NCBI GenBank assembly: GCA_901538445.1
Contig: LR594584.1
Coordinates: 62,001-126,000, forward strand
Direction of reading: 5' to 3'
DNA: 64,000 nucleotides
Source of the DNA: Gemmataceae bacterium
GTDB taxonomy: Bacteria; Planctomycetota; Planctomycetia; Gemmatales; Gemmataceae
In this document: piece after piece, positions 51,992 through 62,332 of the stretch
Numbering within the stretch: the first letter of the stretch is position 1
Layout: each line of letters begins with the position of its first letter
Translations under genes and position numbers: made by a program
The notes under the pieces: model-generated
Database searches by the model: none
Told to the model about the DNA's origin: nothing
What the model saw: the letters and a program-made list of their open reading frames with translations, nothing else

Positions 51992-53428
51992 ATGAGCGGG
52001 TTCCGTTGGCAGTTCGTGTGGCCGCTGTCGGTCGGCACGCTGTTCCTGGTCGGGTTGTGCGCGTTCACCGCAGTTTCGCTGTTCCACCAGCAGGCCACCA
52101 TCACCGGGGTGCTGCGGGAGAACGTGTCCAGCCGCCGCGCCGCGGCCGACCTCCGCGCCACGCTGAACACGCTGGTCGCGCTGGAGACGCACCAGATCGA
52201 GGCCGTCTCCGAGCTGCACACCCGCGCCGCGGCACAAGTGGGCGAGGTCCGCCAGTTCGCCAACCACCCGCACGAGCGCGAGCTGGCGGCCCGGCTCGGC
52301 CAGGGGTTCGACGCGTACCTGCGGGAGTGGCAGTCGCTCCCCGCGAAGGCCGACCCGACGCACGCGGCCCGGGTAACGGCCGCCGGCGACTACCTCGAGG
52401 AGCACGTGCTGCGGGCCTGCCGCGACATCGAGGCGTTCAACGACGAGCAGGTGGAGGAGACGACGCGGCAGCACGAGCTGGTGCTCACCCGCCTGGCCTG
52501 GGGCATGGCGGTCGTCGGCGCGCTGGGCGCGGTCGCCGGGGTGGTGCTCGGGTACGGGGTCGCCCGGCTGCTGAACCGGTCGATCCGCCGGCTCCGGGTG
52601 CAGGTCCGCGACGCGGCCGGCAAGCTCGGCCCGGAGCCGACCGAGATCGTGCTCACCGGCGACGTCGGGTTCGGGGGGCTCCAGAACGAACTCGAGGACC
52701 TGACCGCCCGCATCGAGGGCGTGGTCCAGCAGCTCCACGACCGGGAGCGCGAGGTGGCCCGCGCCGAGCAGCTCGCCGCCGTCGGGCAGCTCGCCGCCGG
52801 GGTCGGGCACGAGCTCCGCAACCCGCTCACGTCGATCAAGATGCTGGTGCAGACGGGGCTCGAGCCGGGCGGGGCGCCGCTCACCACCGAGGACCTCGCC
52901 ATCATCGAGGGCGAGGTCCGCCGCATGGAGCGGTCGCTCCAGACGTTCCTCGACTTCGCCCGCCCGCCGAAGCCCGAGCGCCGCCCGGTCGAACTCCGGG
53001 CGCTCCTCGAGGGGGTGCTCGGGCTGGTCCGCGGGCGGGCCGAGAAGCAGCACGTCACGGCCCGGTTGGACGCCGAGCCCCTGGCCCTCACCGCCGACGC
53101 CGGGCAGCTCCAGCAGGTGTTCATCAACCTGGTGCTGAACGCGCTCGACGCGATGCCCGGCGGCGGCGACCTGGTCGTCACCGCGCGGCGGTCCGGCGCG
53201 GGGGCCGAGTTCCAGGTGTCCGACACCGGCCCCGGCGTCCCGCGGGACATGATGAACCGGTTGTTCGAGCCGTTCGCCAGCAGCAAGGACACGGGACTGG
53301 GGTTGGGGCTGGTCATTTCCAAGCGGATCGTCGAAGATCACGGCGGGACGATCGGCGCGGCCAACCGCCCCGCCGGCGGCGCGTGCTTCTTCGTCCGCCT
53401 GCCGATCGCCCCGCCGCGGGACGCCTGA
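51992..53428 (+). CDS. Sensor histidine kinase
   Basis: 478 residues. Two transmembrane helices (about 8-30 and 168-192) flank an exported helical sensor region (about 35-165). A HAMP-like linker leads to HisKA with phospho-acceptor His273 (VGHELRNPLTSIKM) and an HATPase domain (N-box NLVLNALDAMPGG, DTGPGVP, GLGLGLVISKRIVEDHGG). It begins at 51992 after GGAGAG, and the NtrC-type regulator gene starts 3 bases after its stop, so they form a cognate pair. The signal is unknown; the downstream efflux genes suggest an envelope or toxic-compound stimulus. Confidence 0.93.
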   Translation: MSGFRWQFVWPLSVGTLFLVGLCAFTAVSLFHQQATITGVLRENVSSRRAAADLRATLNTLVALETHQIEAVSELHTRAAAQVGEVRQFANHPHERELAARLGQGFDAYLREWQSLPAKADPTHAARVTAAGDYLEEHVLRACRDIEAFNDEQVEETTRQHELVLTRLAWGMAVVGALGAVAGVVLGYGVARLLNRSIRRLRVQVRDAAGKLGPEPTEIVLTGDVGFGGLQNELEDLTARIEGVVQQLHDREREVARAEQLAAVGQLAAGVGHELRNPLTSIKMLVQTGLEPGGAPLTTEDLAIIEGEVRRMERSLQTFLDFARPPKPERRPVELRALLEGVLGLVRGRAEKQHVTARLDAEPLALTADAGQLQQVFINLVLNALDAMPGGGDLVVTARRSGAGAEFQVSDTGPGVPRDMMNRLFEPFASSKDTGLGLGLVISKRIVEDHGGTIGAANRPAGGACFFVRLPIAPPRDA

Positions 53429-53431
53429 CCC

Positions 53432-54877
<1,446 letters not shown>

Positions 54878-54939
54878 CGGCGGACCAGGCCCGCCGGCCG
54901 GTGCGGCTCAAACCCTTCGATTCATAACCCTTTTCGACG

Positions 54940-54956
54940 CGGCACGCCACTTGCCT
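54940..54956 (+). promoter_or_regulatory. Sigma-54 promoter of the RND efflux operon
   Basis: CGGCACGCCACTTGCCT matches the -24/-12 consensus TGGCACG-N4-TTGCW at the invariant GG (54941-54942) and GC (54953-54954), with exactly 10 bases between. Transcription would start near 54966, giving about 65 bases of leader before the adaptor ATG at 55031. It lies directly after the NtrC-type gene. Confidence 0.78.
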
Positions 54957-55030
54957 AGCCCCCTGCCGCGCACCGCCCCCCGGCCCCCGCGGCCGGCCCG
55001 CCCCGAGTACCGACCGCAGAGCGACCTCCC

Positions 55031-56185
55031 ATGGCGAACACATCGACGCGGCTCCGGCCGGTCCCGGCCGCCCTCCTGGCGGCGGCCGCCCTCGCCCTGC
55101 CCGCGTGCCACCGCACCCAGGCCGGGGAGCACGGGCACGACCACGAGCACGGCCACCAGAACACCCTCGTGGTCACCAGCCCGCTGGTCGAGGACGTGCT
55201 CGTCACCCAGCAGTACGTCTGCCAGATCCGGTCCCAGCGGCACATCGAGGTCCGCGCCCTCCAGGAGGGGTACCTCGAACCGATCACCCTCAAGGAGGGC
55301 CAGTCGGTGAAGGCGGGCGAGGTGCTGTTCCGGGTCGTCCCGACCCTGTACAAGGCGCGGCTCGACGCCGAACTGGCCGAGGCCCGGCTCGCGCAGTTGG
55401 AGCTGAACAACACCCGGAAGCTGGCCGCGACCAACGTGGTCTCCCAGAACGAGGTGGCGCTGTACGAGGCGAAAATGGCCAAGGCCCAGGCCAAGGCCGC
55501 ACAGGCGCAGGCCGAGCTGGACTTCACCGTGGTCCGGGCCCCGTTCGACGGCATCGTGGACCGCCTCGTCCAGCAGCAGGGGAGCCTGGTCAAGAAGGAG
55601 GAGGTCCTCACCACGCTGTCCGACAACGACGTGATGTGGGCCAAGTTCAACGTGCCCGAGGTCCGGTTCTTCGAGTACATGTCCGGCCGCGGCCGGGTGA
55701 AGCAGAACTCGCGGATCGAACTGGCGGACACGCGGATCGAACTCGTGCTGGCGAACGGGAGCACGTTCGAGCACGACGCCGGCAGCGCCGTCACCGTCGA
55801 GGGCGAGTTCAACCGGGAGACCGGTAACATCCAGTTCCGCGCCGACTTCCCGAACCCGGACGGCCTGCTCCGCCACGGCCAGACCGGGACCGTGCTCATC
55901 CGCCGGAACCTGCGGCACGTCGTCGTCATCCCCCAGCGGGCGACGTTCGAGTTCCTCGACAAGCGGTACGTCTTCGTCGTCGGCCCCGACAACGTTGTCC
56001 ACCAGCGGCTGATCACCGTGAGCCACGAGCAGGACGACATCTTCGTCGTCGAACGGGGCCTCGCGGCGACCGACAAGATCCTCCTCGAGGGGGTCAAGCA
56101 GGTCAGCGAGAACCAGAAGCTGGACGCGTTCGAGTTCAAGAAGCCGGAAGCCGTGCTCGCCGAGCAGAAGTACCCGGCAGAGTAG
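55031..56185 (+). CDS. RND efflux periplasmic adaptor lipoprotein
   Basis: 384 residues, HlyD/AcrA-type membrane fusion protein. The signal ends in a lipobox (LALPAC, Cys26), followed by a His-rich stretch HGHDHEHGH (34-42). Barrel-sandwich hybrid halves are visible (VRALQEGYLEPITLKEGQSV, DFTVVRAPFDGIVDRLVQQ) with an alpha-hairpin between (LDAELAEARLAQLELNNTR, EAKMAKAQAKAAQAQAEL), then beta-barrel and membrane-proximal parts. It bridges the inner-membrane pump and outer-membrane channel and starts the three-gene operon behind the sigma-54 promoter. Confidence 0.92.
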   Translation: MANTSTRLRPVPAALLAAAALALPACHRTQAGEHGHDHEHGHQNTLVVTSPLVEDVLVTQQYVCQIRSQRHIEVRALQEGYLEPITLKEGQSVKAGEVLFRVVPTLYKARLDAELAEARLAQLELNNTRKLAATNVVSQNEVALYEAKMAKAQAKAAQAQAELDFTVVRAPFDGIVDRLVQQQGSLVKKEEVLTTLSDNDVMWAKFNVPEVRFFEYMSGRGRVKQNSRIELADTRIELVLANGSTFEHDAGSAVTVEGEFNRETGNIQFRADFPNPDGLLRHGQTGTVLIRRNLRHVVVIPQRATFEFLDKRYVFVVGPDNVVHQRLITVSHEQDDIFVVERGLAATDKILLEGVKQVSENQKLDAFEFKKPEAVLAEQKYPAE

Positions 56186-56294
56186 CGGCCCGCCGGACCA
56201 CGCCGCTCCCCCGCGGGGGCCGGGCCCCCGGCCCCGCGGGCGGCCCCGCCCCGGGCGCGGCGACACGACGCCCCTACGGGACCACTTCCGACAC

Positions 56295-59200
56295 ATGTTC
56301 ACGAAAATCCTCTACCGGCCCGCGCTGGCGATCGTCATTTCCGTCCTCCTCCTGTTCCTGGGCGTGCTCGGGGTCAAGACGCTCCCGGTCGAGCAGTTCC
56401 CGAACGTCGCGCCGCCGACCGTTCAGGTCTCGATCGCGTACCCCGGGGCCAGCGCCAACGTGCTGGTGGACTCGGTCCTGATCCCGCTCGAGCAGTCGAT
56501 CAACGGCGTCCAGAACATGCGGTACATGGTCTCCTCGGCCACCAGCGCCGGGGAGGCGGTGATCACGATCTACTTCGAGCCCGGCACGGACCCCAACATC
56601 AACGTCGTGAACGTCCAGAACCGGGTCAACATCATGCTCAGCCGGCTCCCGCCGCTGGTGGTGCGGGAGGGCATCCTGGTCAGCCAGGTGGTGCCGAGCA
56701 TGCTGATGTACGTGAACATCTACAGCGACGACCCGAACTCCGACCAGAAGGACCTGTTCAACTTCGCCAACGCGTACGTCATGCCGGAGCTGAAGCGGAT
56801 CAAGGGGATGGGCCTGCCGCGGAACCTCGGCAACCGGGCCTACGCGATGCGGATCTGGCTGAACCCGGCCCTCATGAACCAGCGGGGGATCTCCACCGAG
56901 GACGTCATGAAGGCGGTGGCCCAGCAGAGCATGATCGGCTCCCCCGGGCGGCTCGGGCAGGCGACCGGGATCGAGTCGCAGTCGAAGGAGTACGTGCTCA
57001 CGTACGTCGGGCGGTTCAACAAGCCCGAGCAGTACGAGAACATCATCCTGCGGGCCAACGCCAACGGCGAGATCCTGCGGCTCAAGGACGTGTGCGTCCC
57101 CCCCAAGGACGAGCCGCCCCCGGCCCGGGCGGCGGCCGGCGGGCACGGCCCCGGGGACGCGAAGGGGCCGCCGCCCGCGGCCGGGCACGCCGGCGGCCAC
57201 GGGGCAAAGCCCCAGGAGAAGAAGGAGCGGCGCGGCGTCGAACTCGGCTCGGAGTTCTTCGACATCTACTCGGACATGAACGGCCGGCCGTGCGCGTCCA
57301 TCATCCTCAAGCAGGCCCCCGGCTCCAACGCGGCCGAGGTGATCGAGGAGATCAAGGCGAAGCTGAAGGAGATCAAGGAGAAGCGGTTCCCGCCCGGGTA
57401 CAACTACGAACTTGCCTACGACGTCTCGAGCTTCCTGGACGCGTCCATCGAGAAGGTGCTGCACACCCTGCTGGAGGCGTTCATCCTGGTGTCGCTGGTG
57501 GTGTACATGTTCCTCGGGGACGTGCGGTCCACCCTCATCCCGACGCTGGCGGTGCCGGTGTCGCTCGTCGGCACCTTCTTCTTCCTGCAGGTCCTGGGCC
57601 TGTCGATCAACCTGATCACCCTGTTCGCGATGGTGCTGGCCATCGGGGTGGTGGTGGACGACGCGATCGTGGTGGTCGAGGCGGTCCACGCCAAGATGGC
57701 CGAGAAGCACCTGTCCCCGTACCGGGCGACGATGGAGGTGCTGCACGAGATCAGCGGGGCGATCATCGCCATCACCCTGGTGATGACGGCCGTGTTCGTG
57801 CCGGTCACGTTCATCCCCGGCCCGGTCGGCCAGTTCTACCGCCAGTTCGGCATCACGATGGCCACGTCCATCGTCCTGTCCGGGCTGGTCGCCCTGACGC
57901 TCACGCCGGTCCTGTGCGCAATGATCCTCAAGCCGCACGCGCCCGCCCACGGGCACGGGCACGCCCCCGCGGCCCCCGCGAAGAAGACGTGGCGCGGCCC
58001 GCGGCTGGTCGCGGCGGTGGTGCTGGGGCTGGGCCTGCTCGCCGGGATGGGCTACCTGGCGCACGAGCTGTGGGGCGTGTTCGGCTACCTGATCGTCCTG
58101 GCCCCCCTCGTGCGGAAGCCGTTCGACCGGGCCGTCGAGTGGGTGACGCGGCGGTACGCCGGGGCCCTGGGCCTGATCGTCACCCGCCGCGGGCTGACCG
58201 TGGCCGTCGTCGGCGGGTTCGCCGCCGGCATCGCCGTCGTCAACCAGAAGCTGCCGTCCGGGTTCATCCCGGGCGAGGACCAGGGGATCATCTACGCGGT
58301 GCTCCAGACCCCGTCCGGGTCCACCCTCGAGTACACCAACGCCAAGGCCCAGGAGCTGGAGCGGCTGATCGAGGAGGAGTTCAAGGGCGACGTCACCTCG
58401 GTCACCTCGCTGGCCGGGTACGAGGTGCTCACGGAGGGCCGCGGGTCGAACGCCGGGACGTGCCTCATCAACCTCAAGACGTGGTCGCAGCGCACCCGGA
58501 CCGCGCGCCAGATCATCGCGGAGCTGGAGGCCAAGTGCCGGCACATGACCGACGTCAAGCTGGAGTTCTTCGAGCCGCCGGCGGTCCCCGGGTTCGGCAA
58601 TGCCGGCGGGTTCTCGGTGGCGCTCCTGGACCAGACCAAGACGTCCGACTACGCGGCGCTCGGCCGGGCCAACGAGAAGTTCCTGGCCGGGCTGCGGAAG
58701 CGGCCCGAGTTGCAGAACCTGTTCACCTTCTACACCGCCGACTACCCGCAATACGAGCTGGTCATCAACAACGACGTGGCGATGCAGAAGGGGGTGTCGA
58801 TCGAGAAGGCGCTGAACGAGCTGAACATCCTGATCGGGAGCACCTACGAGCAGGGCTTCATCCTGTTCGAGCAGTTCTACAAGGTGTACGTCCAGGCGTG
58901 GCCCCAGTACCGCCGGATGCCCGAGGACCTGAGCCAACTGTTCGTCAAGAGCGAGCGCGAGATCGAGGTCAAGAACGAGCAGACCGGGAAGATGGAACGG
59001 GTCCGCGTCGAAGGGGAGCCGGTGCCGTTCTCCGCGTTCATGAAGATCCAGAAGAAGCAGGGGCTGAACGAGATCACCCGGTACAACCTGTACCCGTGCG
59101 CCGTCATCCAGGGGGCCCCGGCCGCCGGGTACAGCAGCGGGCAGGCCATCAAGGCGATCCAGGAGGTCGCCAAGCAGGAGCTCCCCCGCGGGTACGACAT

Positions 59201-59963
59201 CGACTGGCAGGGCCTGTCGTACGACGAATCGAAAAAGGGGAACGAGGCCGTCTACATCTTCCTCATCGTCGTCGCCTTCGTGTACCTCGTGCTGGTCGGG
59301 CAGTACGAGAGCTTCATCCTGCCGCTGGCCATCATCCTGTCGCTGCCGGTCGGCGTCTTCGGCTCCTTCTTCCTGCTCCAGGCGATGGGGCTGGCGAACG
59401 ACGTGTACGCCCAGATCGGGCTGATCATGCTGGTCGGCCTGCTCGGCAAGAACGCGATCCTGATCGTCGAGTTCGCGGTCCAGCGGCGGCAGGAGGGGCT
59501 GCCGCTCAGGGACGCGGCGATCGAGGGCGGCAAGTTGCGGTTCCGGCCGATCCAGATGACCTCGTTCGCCTTCATCGCGGGCCTCCTGCCGCTGGTGTTC
59601 GCGTCCGGGGCCGGGGCGATCGCGAACCGCACCATCGGGGCCACCGGGACCGGCGGGATGCTCGTCGGCACCGTCGTCGGGGTCCTGGTGATCCCGGGGC
59701 TGTACTACCTGTTCGGCCGGATCGCGGACGGGCGCAAGTTGCTCGACGACGAGACGGACCAGCCCGCCAGCGAGCTGTTCTCCCGCCACCCGCTCGAACC
59801 GCGGCGCGAGGGCGACTTCGTGCCCCCCGTGGGCGGCGACGCACCGCCGCCGAACCCCTCCCCGCCGCCCCAGGTTGACGGCGACGAGCTCCCGGTGGCC
59901 GTCGAGCTCCCGCCCGACCCCCCGCCGAGCGCGCCCCCGGCCCCGGGCGGCCCCGCGCACTGA
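56295..59963 (+). CDS. RND efflux permease, HAE1 type, with two insertions
   Basis: 1222 residues, about 170 more than typical AcrB-type pumps. The TM4 proton-relay pair is intact (GVVVDDAIVVVEAVHAKM), placing it in the hydrophobe/amphiphile (HAE1) group, not the metal-exporting group. The core is standard from FTKILYRPALAIVISVLLLF to the C-terminal LMLVGLLGKNAILIVEFAVQ and GMLVGTVVGVLVIPGLYYL. A Gly/Pro/His-rich insertion interrupts the porter domain (about 272-316, after RLKDV and before VELG). A second one (about 545-625) holds HAPAHGHGHAP and two extra hydrophobic segments (LVAAVVLGLGLLAGMGYLA, LWGVFGYLIVLAPLV). The C-terminal tail is Pro-rich. Confidence 0.93.
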   Translation: MFTKILYRPALAIVISVLLLFLGVLGVKTLPVEQFPNVAPPTVQVSIAYPGASANVLVDSVLIPLEQSINGVQNMRYMVSSATSAGEAVITIYFEPGTDPNINVVNVQNRVNIMLSRLPPLVVREGILVSQVVPSMLMYVNIYSDDPNSDQKDLFNFANAYVMPELKRIKGMGLPRNLGNRAYAMRIWLNPALMNQRGISTEDVMKAVAQQSMIGSPGRLGQATGIESQSKEYVLTYVGRFNKPEQYENIILRANANGEILRLKDVCVPPKDEPPPARAAAGGHGPGDAKGPPPAAGHAGGHGAKPQEKKERRGVELGSEFFDIYSDMNGRPCASIILKQAPGSNAAEVIEEIKAKLKEIKEKRFPPGYNYELAYDVSSFLDASIEKVLHTLLEAFILVSLVVYMFLGDVRSTLIPTLAVPVSLVGTFFFLQVLGLSINLITLFAMVLAIGVVVDDAIVVVEAVHAKMAEKHLSPYRATMEVLHEISGAIIAITLVMTAVFVPVTFIPGPVGQFYRQFGITMATSIVLSGLVALTLTPVLCAMILKPHAPAHGHGHAPAAPAKKTWRGPRLVAAVVLGLGLLAGMGYLAHELWGVFGYLIVLAPLVRKPFDRAVEWVTRRYAGALGLIVTRRGLTVAVVGGFAAGIAVVNQKLPSGFIPGEDQGIIYAVLQTPSGSTLEYTNAKAQELERLIEEEFKGDVTSVTSLAGYEVLTEGRGSNAGTCLINLKTWSQRTRTARQIIAELEAKCRHMTDVKLEFFEPPAVPGFGNAGGFSVALLDQTKTSDYAALGRANEKFLAGLRKRPELQNLFTFYTADYPQYELVINNDVAMQKGVSIEKALNELNILIGSTYEQGFILFEQFYKVYVQAWPQYRRMPEDLSQLFVKSEREIEVKNEQTGKMERVRVEGEPVPFSAFMKIQKKQGLNEITRYNLYPCAVIQGAPAAGYSSGQAIKAIQEVAKQELPRGYDIDWQGLSYDESKKGNEAVYIFLIVVAFVYLVLVGQYESFILPLAIILSLPVGVFGSFFLLQAMGLANDVYAQIGLIMLVGLLGKNAILIVEFAVQRRQEGLPLRDAAIEGGKLRFRPIQMTSFAFIAGLLPLVFASGAGAIANRTIGATGTGGMLVGTVVGVLVIPGLYYLFGRIADGRKLLDDETDQPASELFSRHPLEPRREGDFVPPVGGDAPPPNPSPPPQVDGDELPVAVELPPDPPPSAPPAPGGPAH

Positions 59964-60089
59964 CCGTCGGCACAGGACGCCGAAGATTCCAATCGAATAG
60001 CCCGGTTCGGTTGTAACTTCTGGGCCGATCGTGCCGATCAGTAAACAGGGGTTGTCTACGAGGGCCCGAGCCCCTCAAGGATGAGGCGA

Positions 60090-61634
60090 ATGAATCGCAT
60101 TGCGAATCGCGTGCCCGGCCGCCGGGAGCGGTGGGCCGTCGCACGGGCGGTCGCCCTCGGCGCGGCCCTGCTCCTCCCCTCGTGCCGGCTCCCCGAGCTC
60201 CGGCCGCCGGTGCTGGACGCGACGCTCCCGGCCACCTACGCCGGGGCCGACAACGCCGGGGCCGCCGGGGGCCAAGCTCCGTCCACCGAGAGTTCGGCCC
60301 GGCTCGGGGTCCAGGAGTTCTTCGGCGACCCGACGCTGACCCGGCTGATCGACGACGGACTGGCGGCCAACCGGGAGCTGAAGATCCTGGAGGAAGAGGT
60401 CCGGGTCGCCGCCGCCGAGGTCCTCTCGCGGCGGGGGGCGTTCCTGCCACTCGTCGGGTTCCGGGGCGCGGCGGGGCTGGGCAAGCACAGCCAGTTCACC
60501 CCGGAGGGGGCCGCCGAGGAGCAGCTCCAGTACCTGCCCGGTAAGAACTTCCCCGGGGTGCCCGGCGACTTCCTGTTCGGGCTCAACGTCCTCGTGCCGC
60601 TGGACATCTGGCGGGAGCTGCGGAACGCCCGGGACGCGGCCCGGCAGCGGTACTTCGCCGCCGTCGAGGAGCGGAACGCGTTCGTGACCCGCATGGTCGC
60701 CGACATCGCCGAGAGCTACTACGGGCTCCTCGCACTGGACCGCCGGCTCGAGGTGCTGGACCAGACCATCGCGCTCCAAGAGCAGAGCTACGAGACCGCC
60801 AAGGCGCGGTTCGACGCGGGCCGCGGCACCGAACTCGCCGTCCAGCGGTTCCGGGCCGAGGTCCGCAAGAACCAGAGCGAGAAGCTGATCGTCCGGCAGG
60901 AGATCGTCGAGGTCGAGAACCGCATCAACGTCCTCGCCGGGCGGCTCCCGCAGCCCGTCGAGCGCGGGGCCGCGAACTTCTTCGACCTGGCCCCGCACCC
61001 GCTGAGCGTGGGCACCCCGGTGCAGTTGCTCGAGAACCGGCCCGACGTCCGCCGGGCCGAGCGGGAGCTGATCGCCGCCGGCCTCGACGTGAAGGTCGCC
61101 CGCGCCCACTTCTTCCCCCGCGTGGACGTCTCCGGGTACGTCGGGTACCAGGCGTTCAACCCCCGGTATCTGTTCTACCCCGAGGCGTTCGCCACCAACC
61201 TCGCCGGCGACCTGACCGCGCCGCTGGTCAACCGGGCCGCGATCCGGGCCGAGTACCGCACCGCGAACGCCCGGCAGTTGGAGAGCGTCTACAACTACCA
61301 GCAGGTGGTCCTGACCGCGTACACCGAGGTGGTCAACCGGGTCGCGATGGCGGAGAACTACCAGAAGAGCATCGACATCAAGAAGCAGCAGTTGGCCGCG
61401 CTGGAGGCGTCGGTCGACGCCGCCACCAAGCTGTTCCAGGCCGCCCGCGCCGAGTACGTGGAGGTGCTGCTGGCCCAGCGCGACATGCTCGAGGCGCGGA
61501 CGGTCCTGATCGACACCAAGCGGCAGCAGCTCTCCGCGGTGGTGAACGCGTACCAGGCCCTCGGCGGCGGCACCACCCTCTCGGTTCCGGCGGTGCTCCC
61601 GCCGTCCGGCGTTCACGGCAAGATCGAGCGCTAG
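60090..61634 (+). CDS. Outer-membrane efflux lipoprotein, OprM/TolC family
   Basis: 514 residues. The lipobox is LLPSC (Cys32). The two outer-membrane-efflux repeats are recognised by the long helices LGVQEFFGDPTLTRLIDDGL, ANRELKILEEEVRVAAAEVL and TELAVQRFRAEVRKNQSEKL, VRRAERELIAAGLDVKVARA, together with the periodic 'NRPDVRRAE' motif. It completes the tripartite pump. The ATG at 60090 has AAGGA 8 bases upstream; an in-frame ATG at 60081 lies on top of it. The gap of 126 bases after the permease could hold its own promoter, but none is clear. Confidence 0.9.
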   Translation: MNRIANRVPGRRERWAVARAVALGAALLLPSCRLPELRPPVLDATLPATYAGADNAGAAGGQAPSTESSARLGVQEFFGDPTLTRLIDDGLAANRELKILEEEVRVAAAEVLSRRGAFLPLVGFRGAAGLGKHSQFTPEGAAEEQLQYLPGKNFPGVPGDFLFGLNVLVPLDIWRELRNARDAARQRYFAAVEERNAFVTRMVADIAESYYGLLALDRRLEVLDQTIALQEQSYETAKARFDAGRGTELAVQRFRAEVRKNQSEKLIVRQEIVEVENRINVLAGRLPQPVERGAANFFDLAPHPLSVGTPVQLLENRPDVRRAERELIAAGLDVKVARAHFFPRVDVSGYVGYQAFNPRYLFYPEAFATNLAGDLTAPLVNRAAIRAEYRTANARQLESVYNYQQVVLTAYTEVVNRVAMAENYQKSIDIKKQQLAALEASVDAATKLFQAARAEYVEVLLAQRDMLEARTVLIDTKRQQLSAVVNAYQALGGGTTLSVPAVLPPSGVHGKIER

Positions 61635-61696
61635 CGGCTCATGGTCGCCCCCGGCCGCGGCCCGGTGCGATCCCGCGTTCACTCAAGGAGGGGATC

Positions 61697-62131
61697 ATGA
61701 CCGTGCGCGTGGCGTGTAGTGCCCTGCTGCTCGCGGCCCTGCCGGCCGCGGGGTGCGGGACGGTGGCGAACCTCGCCCACACGAGGGTCGAGGAGGGCGG
61801 CCGGGAGCCGTTCGGGGGCGTCAAGCGGGACGTGGCCGGCCTGCACGCCGGGTCGGGCGAACCGGGGGGTTACCCGCACCACGCGGCCGCGGCCCTGTGC
61901 GCGGCCGACCTGCCCCTCAGCCTGGTCGGCGACGTGGTGACGTGGCCCTACGCGAAGGTGTACTCGGCCGTGAACGCACCGGTCCCCACGCCGCCGGTCG
62001 TGATCGCGGACGCGGGTGCGGTCCGACCGCCCGCGCCGCGGGCGCTCCCGGTCCTGCCGCCGCCCCGCCCCGCCCCGCCCCGACCCCAACCCGCACCCGA
62101 TCCCCTCCCGAAGCTCGGCGAGCGGCCGTGA
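61697..62131 (+). CDS. YceK-like small lipoprotein
   Basis: 144 residues. The signal ends LPAAGC (Cys20). The text GCGTVANLAHTR, EPFGGVKRDVAGL and LCAADLPLSLVGDVVTWPYA matches the YceK/DUF1375 lipoprotein family, whose role is unknown. The C-terminal third is Pro-rich (PVLPPPRPAPPRPQPAPDP) and probably disordered. GGAG precedes the ATG. It follows the efflux operon by 62 bases and may be co-expressed, but it is not a known pump subunit. Confidence 0.78.
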   Translation: MTVRVACSALLLAALPAAGCGTVANLAHTRVEEGGREPFGGVKRDVAGLHAGSGEPGGYPHHAAAALCAADLPLSLVGDVVTWPYAKVYSAVNAPVPTPPVVIADAGAVRPPAPRALPVLPPPRPAPPRPQPAPDPLPKLGERP

Positions 62132-62332
62132 CCCGGTGGGCCCGGTGCGGGCCGGAGGGGGCCGGACCGCTGTTCACTCCCGGCCCGCACCGGGCCCGCG
62201 TCGTCGCCCGCTCCGTGGTGCCGGGTGCGGGGCTCGCGTCCCGATTCTCGGAAAAGTTCGACACGGCAGCCGGCCGGCGGGGTTAAAGTGGGGGCACCCG
62301 TCCCGCACCCGCTCCGGTCGACCGCCTCCACC

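Noticed and set aside
56274-59960. A minus-strand open frame mirroring the RND permease
   Set aside because: It is antisense to a well-supported transporter and rich in Arg, Asp, His and Leu without any motif.
56295-59963. Heavy-metal (CusA-type) RND pump because of His-rich tracts
   Set aside because: The TM4 motif has the Asp-Asp pair of HAE pumps (VDDAIVVVE), and no CusA-type metal-binding methionine pattern was recognised.
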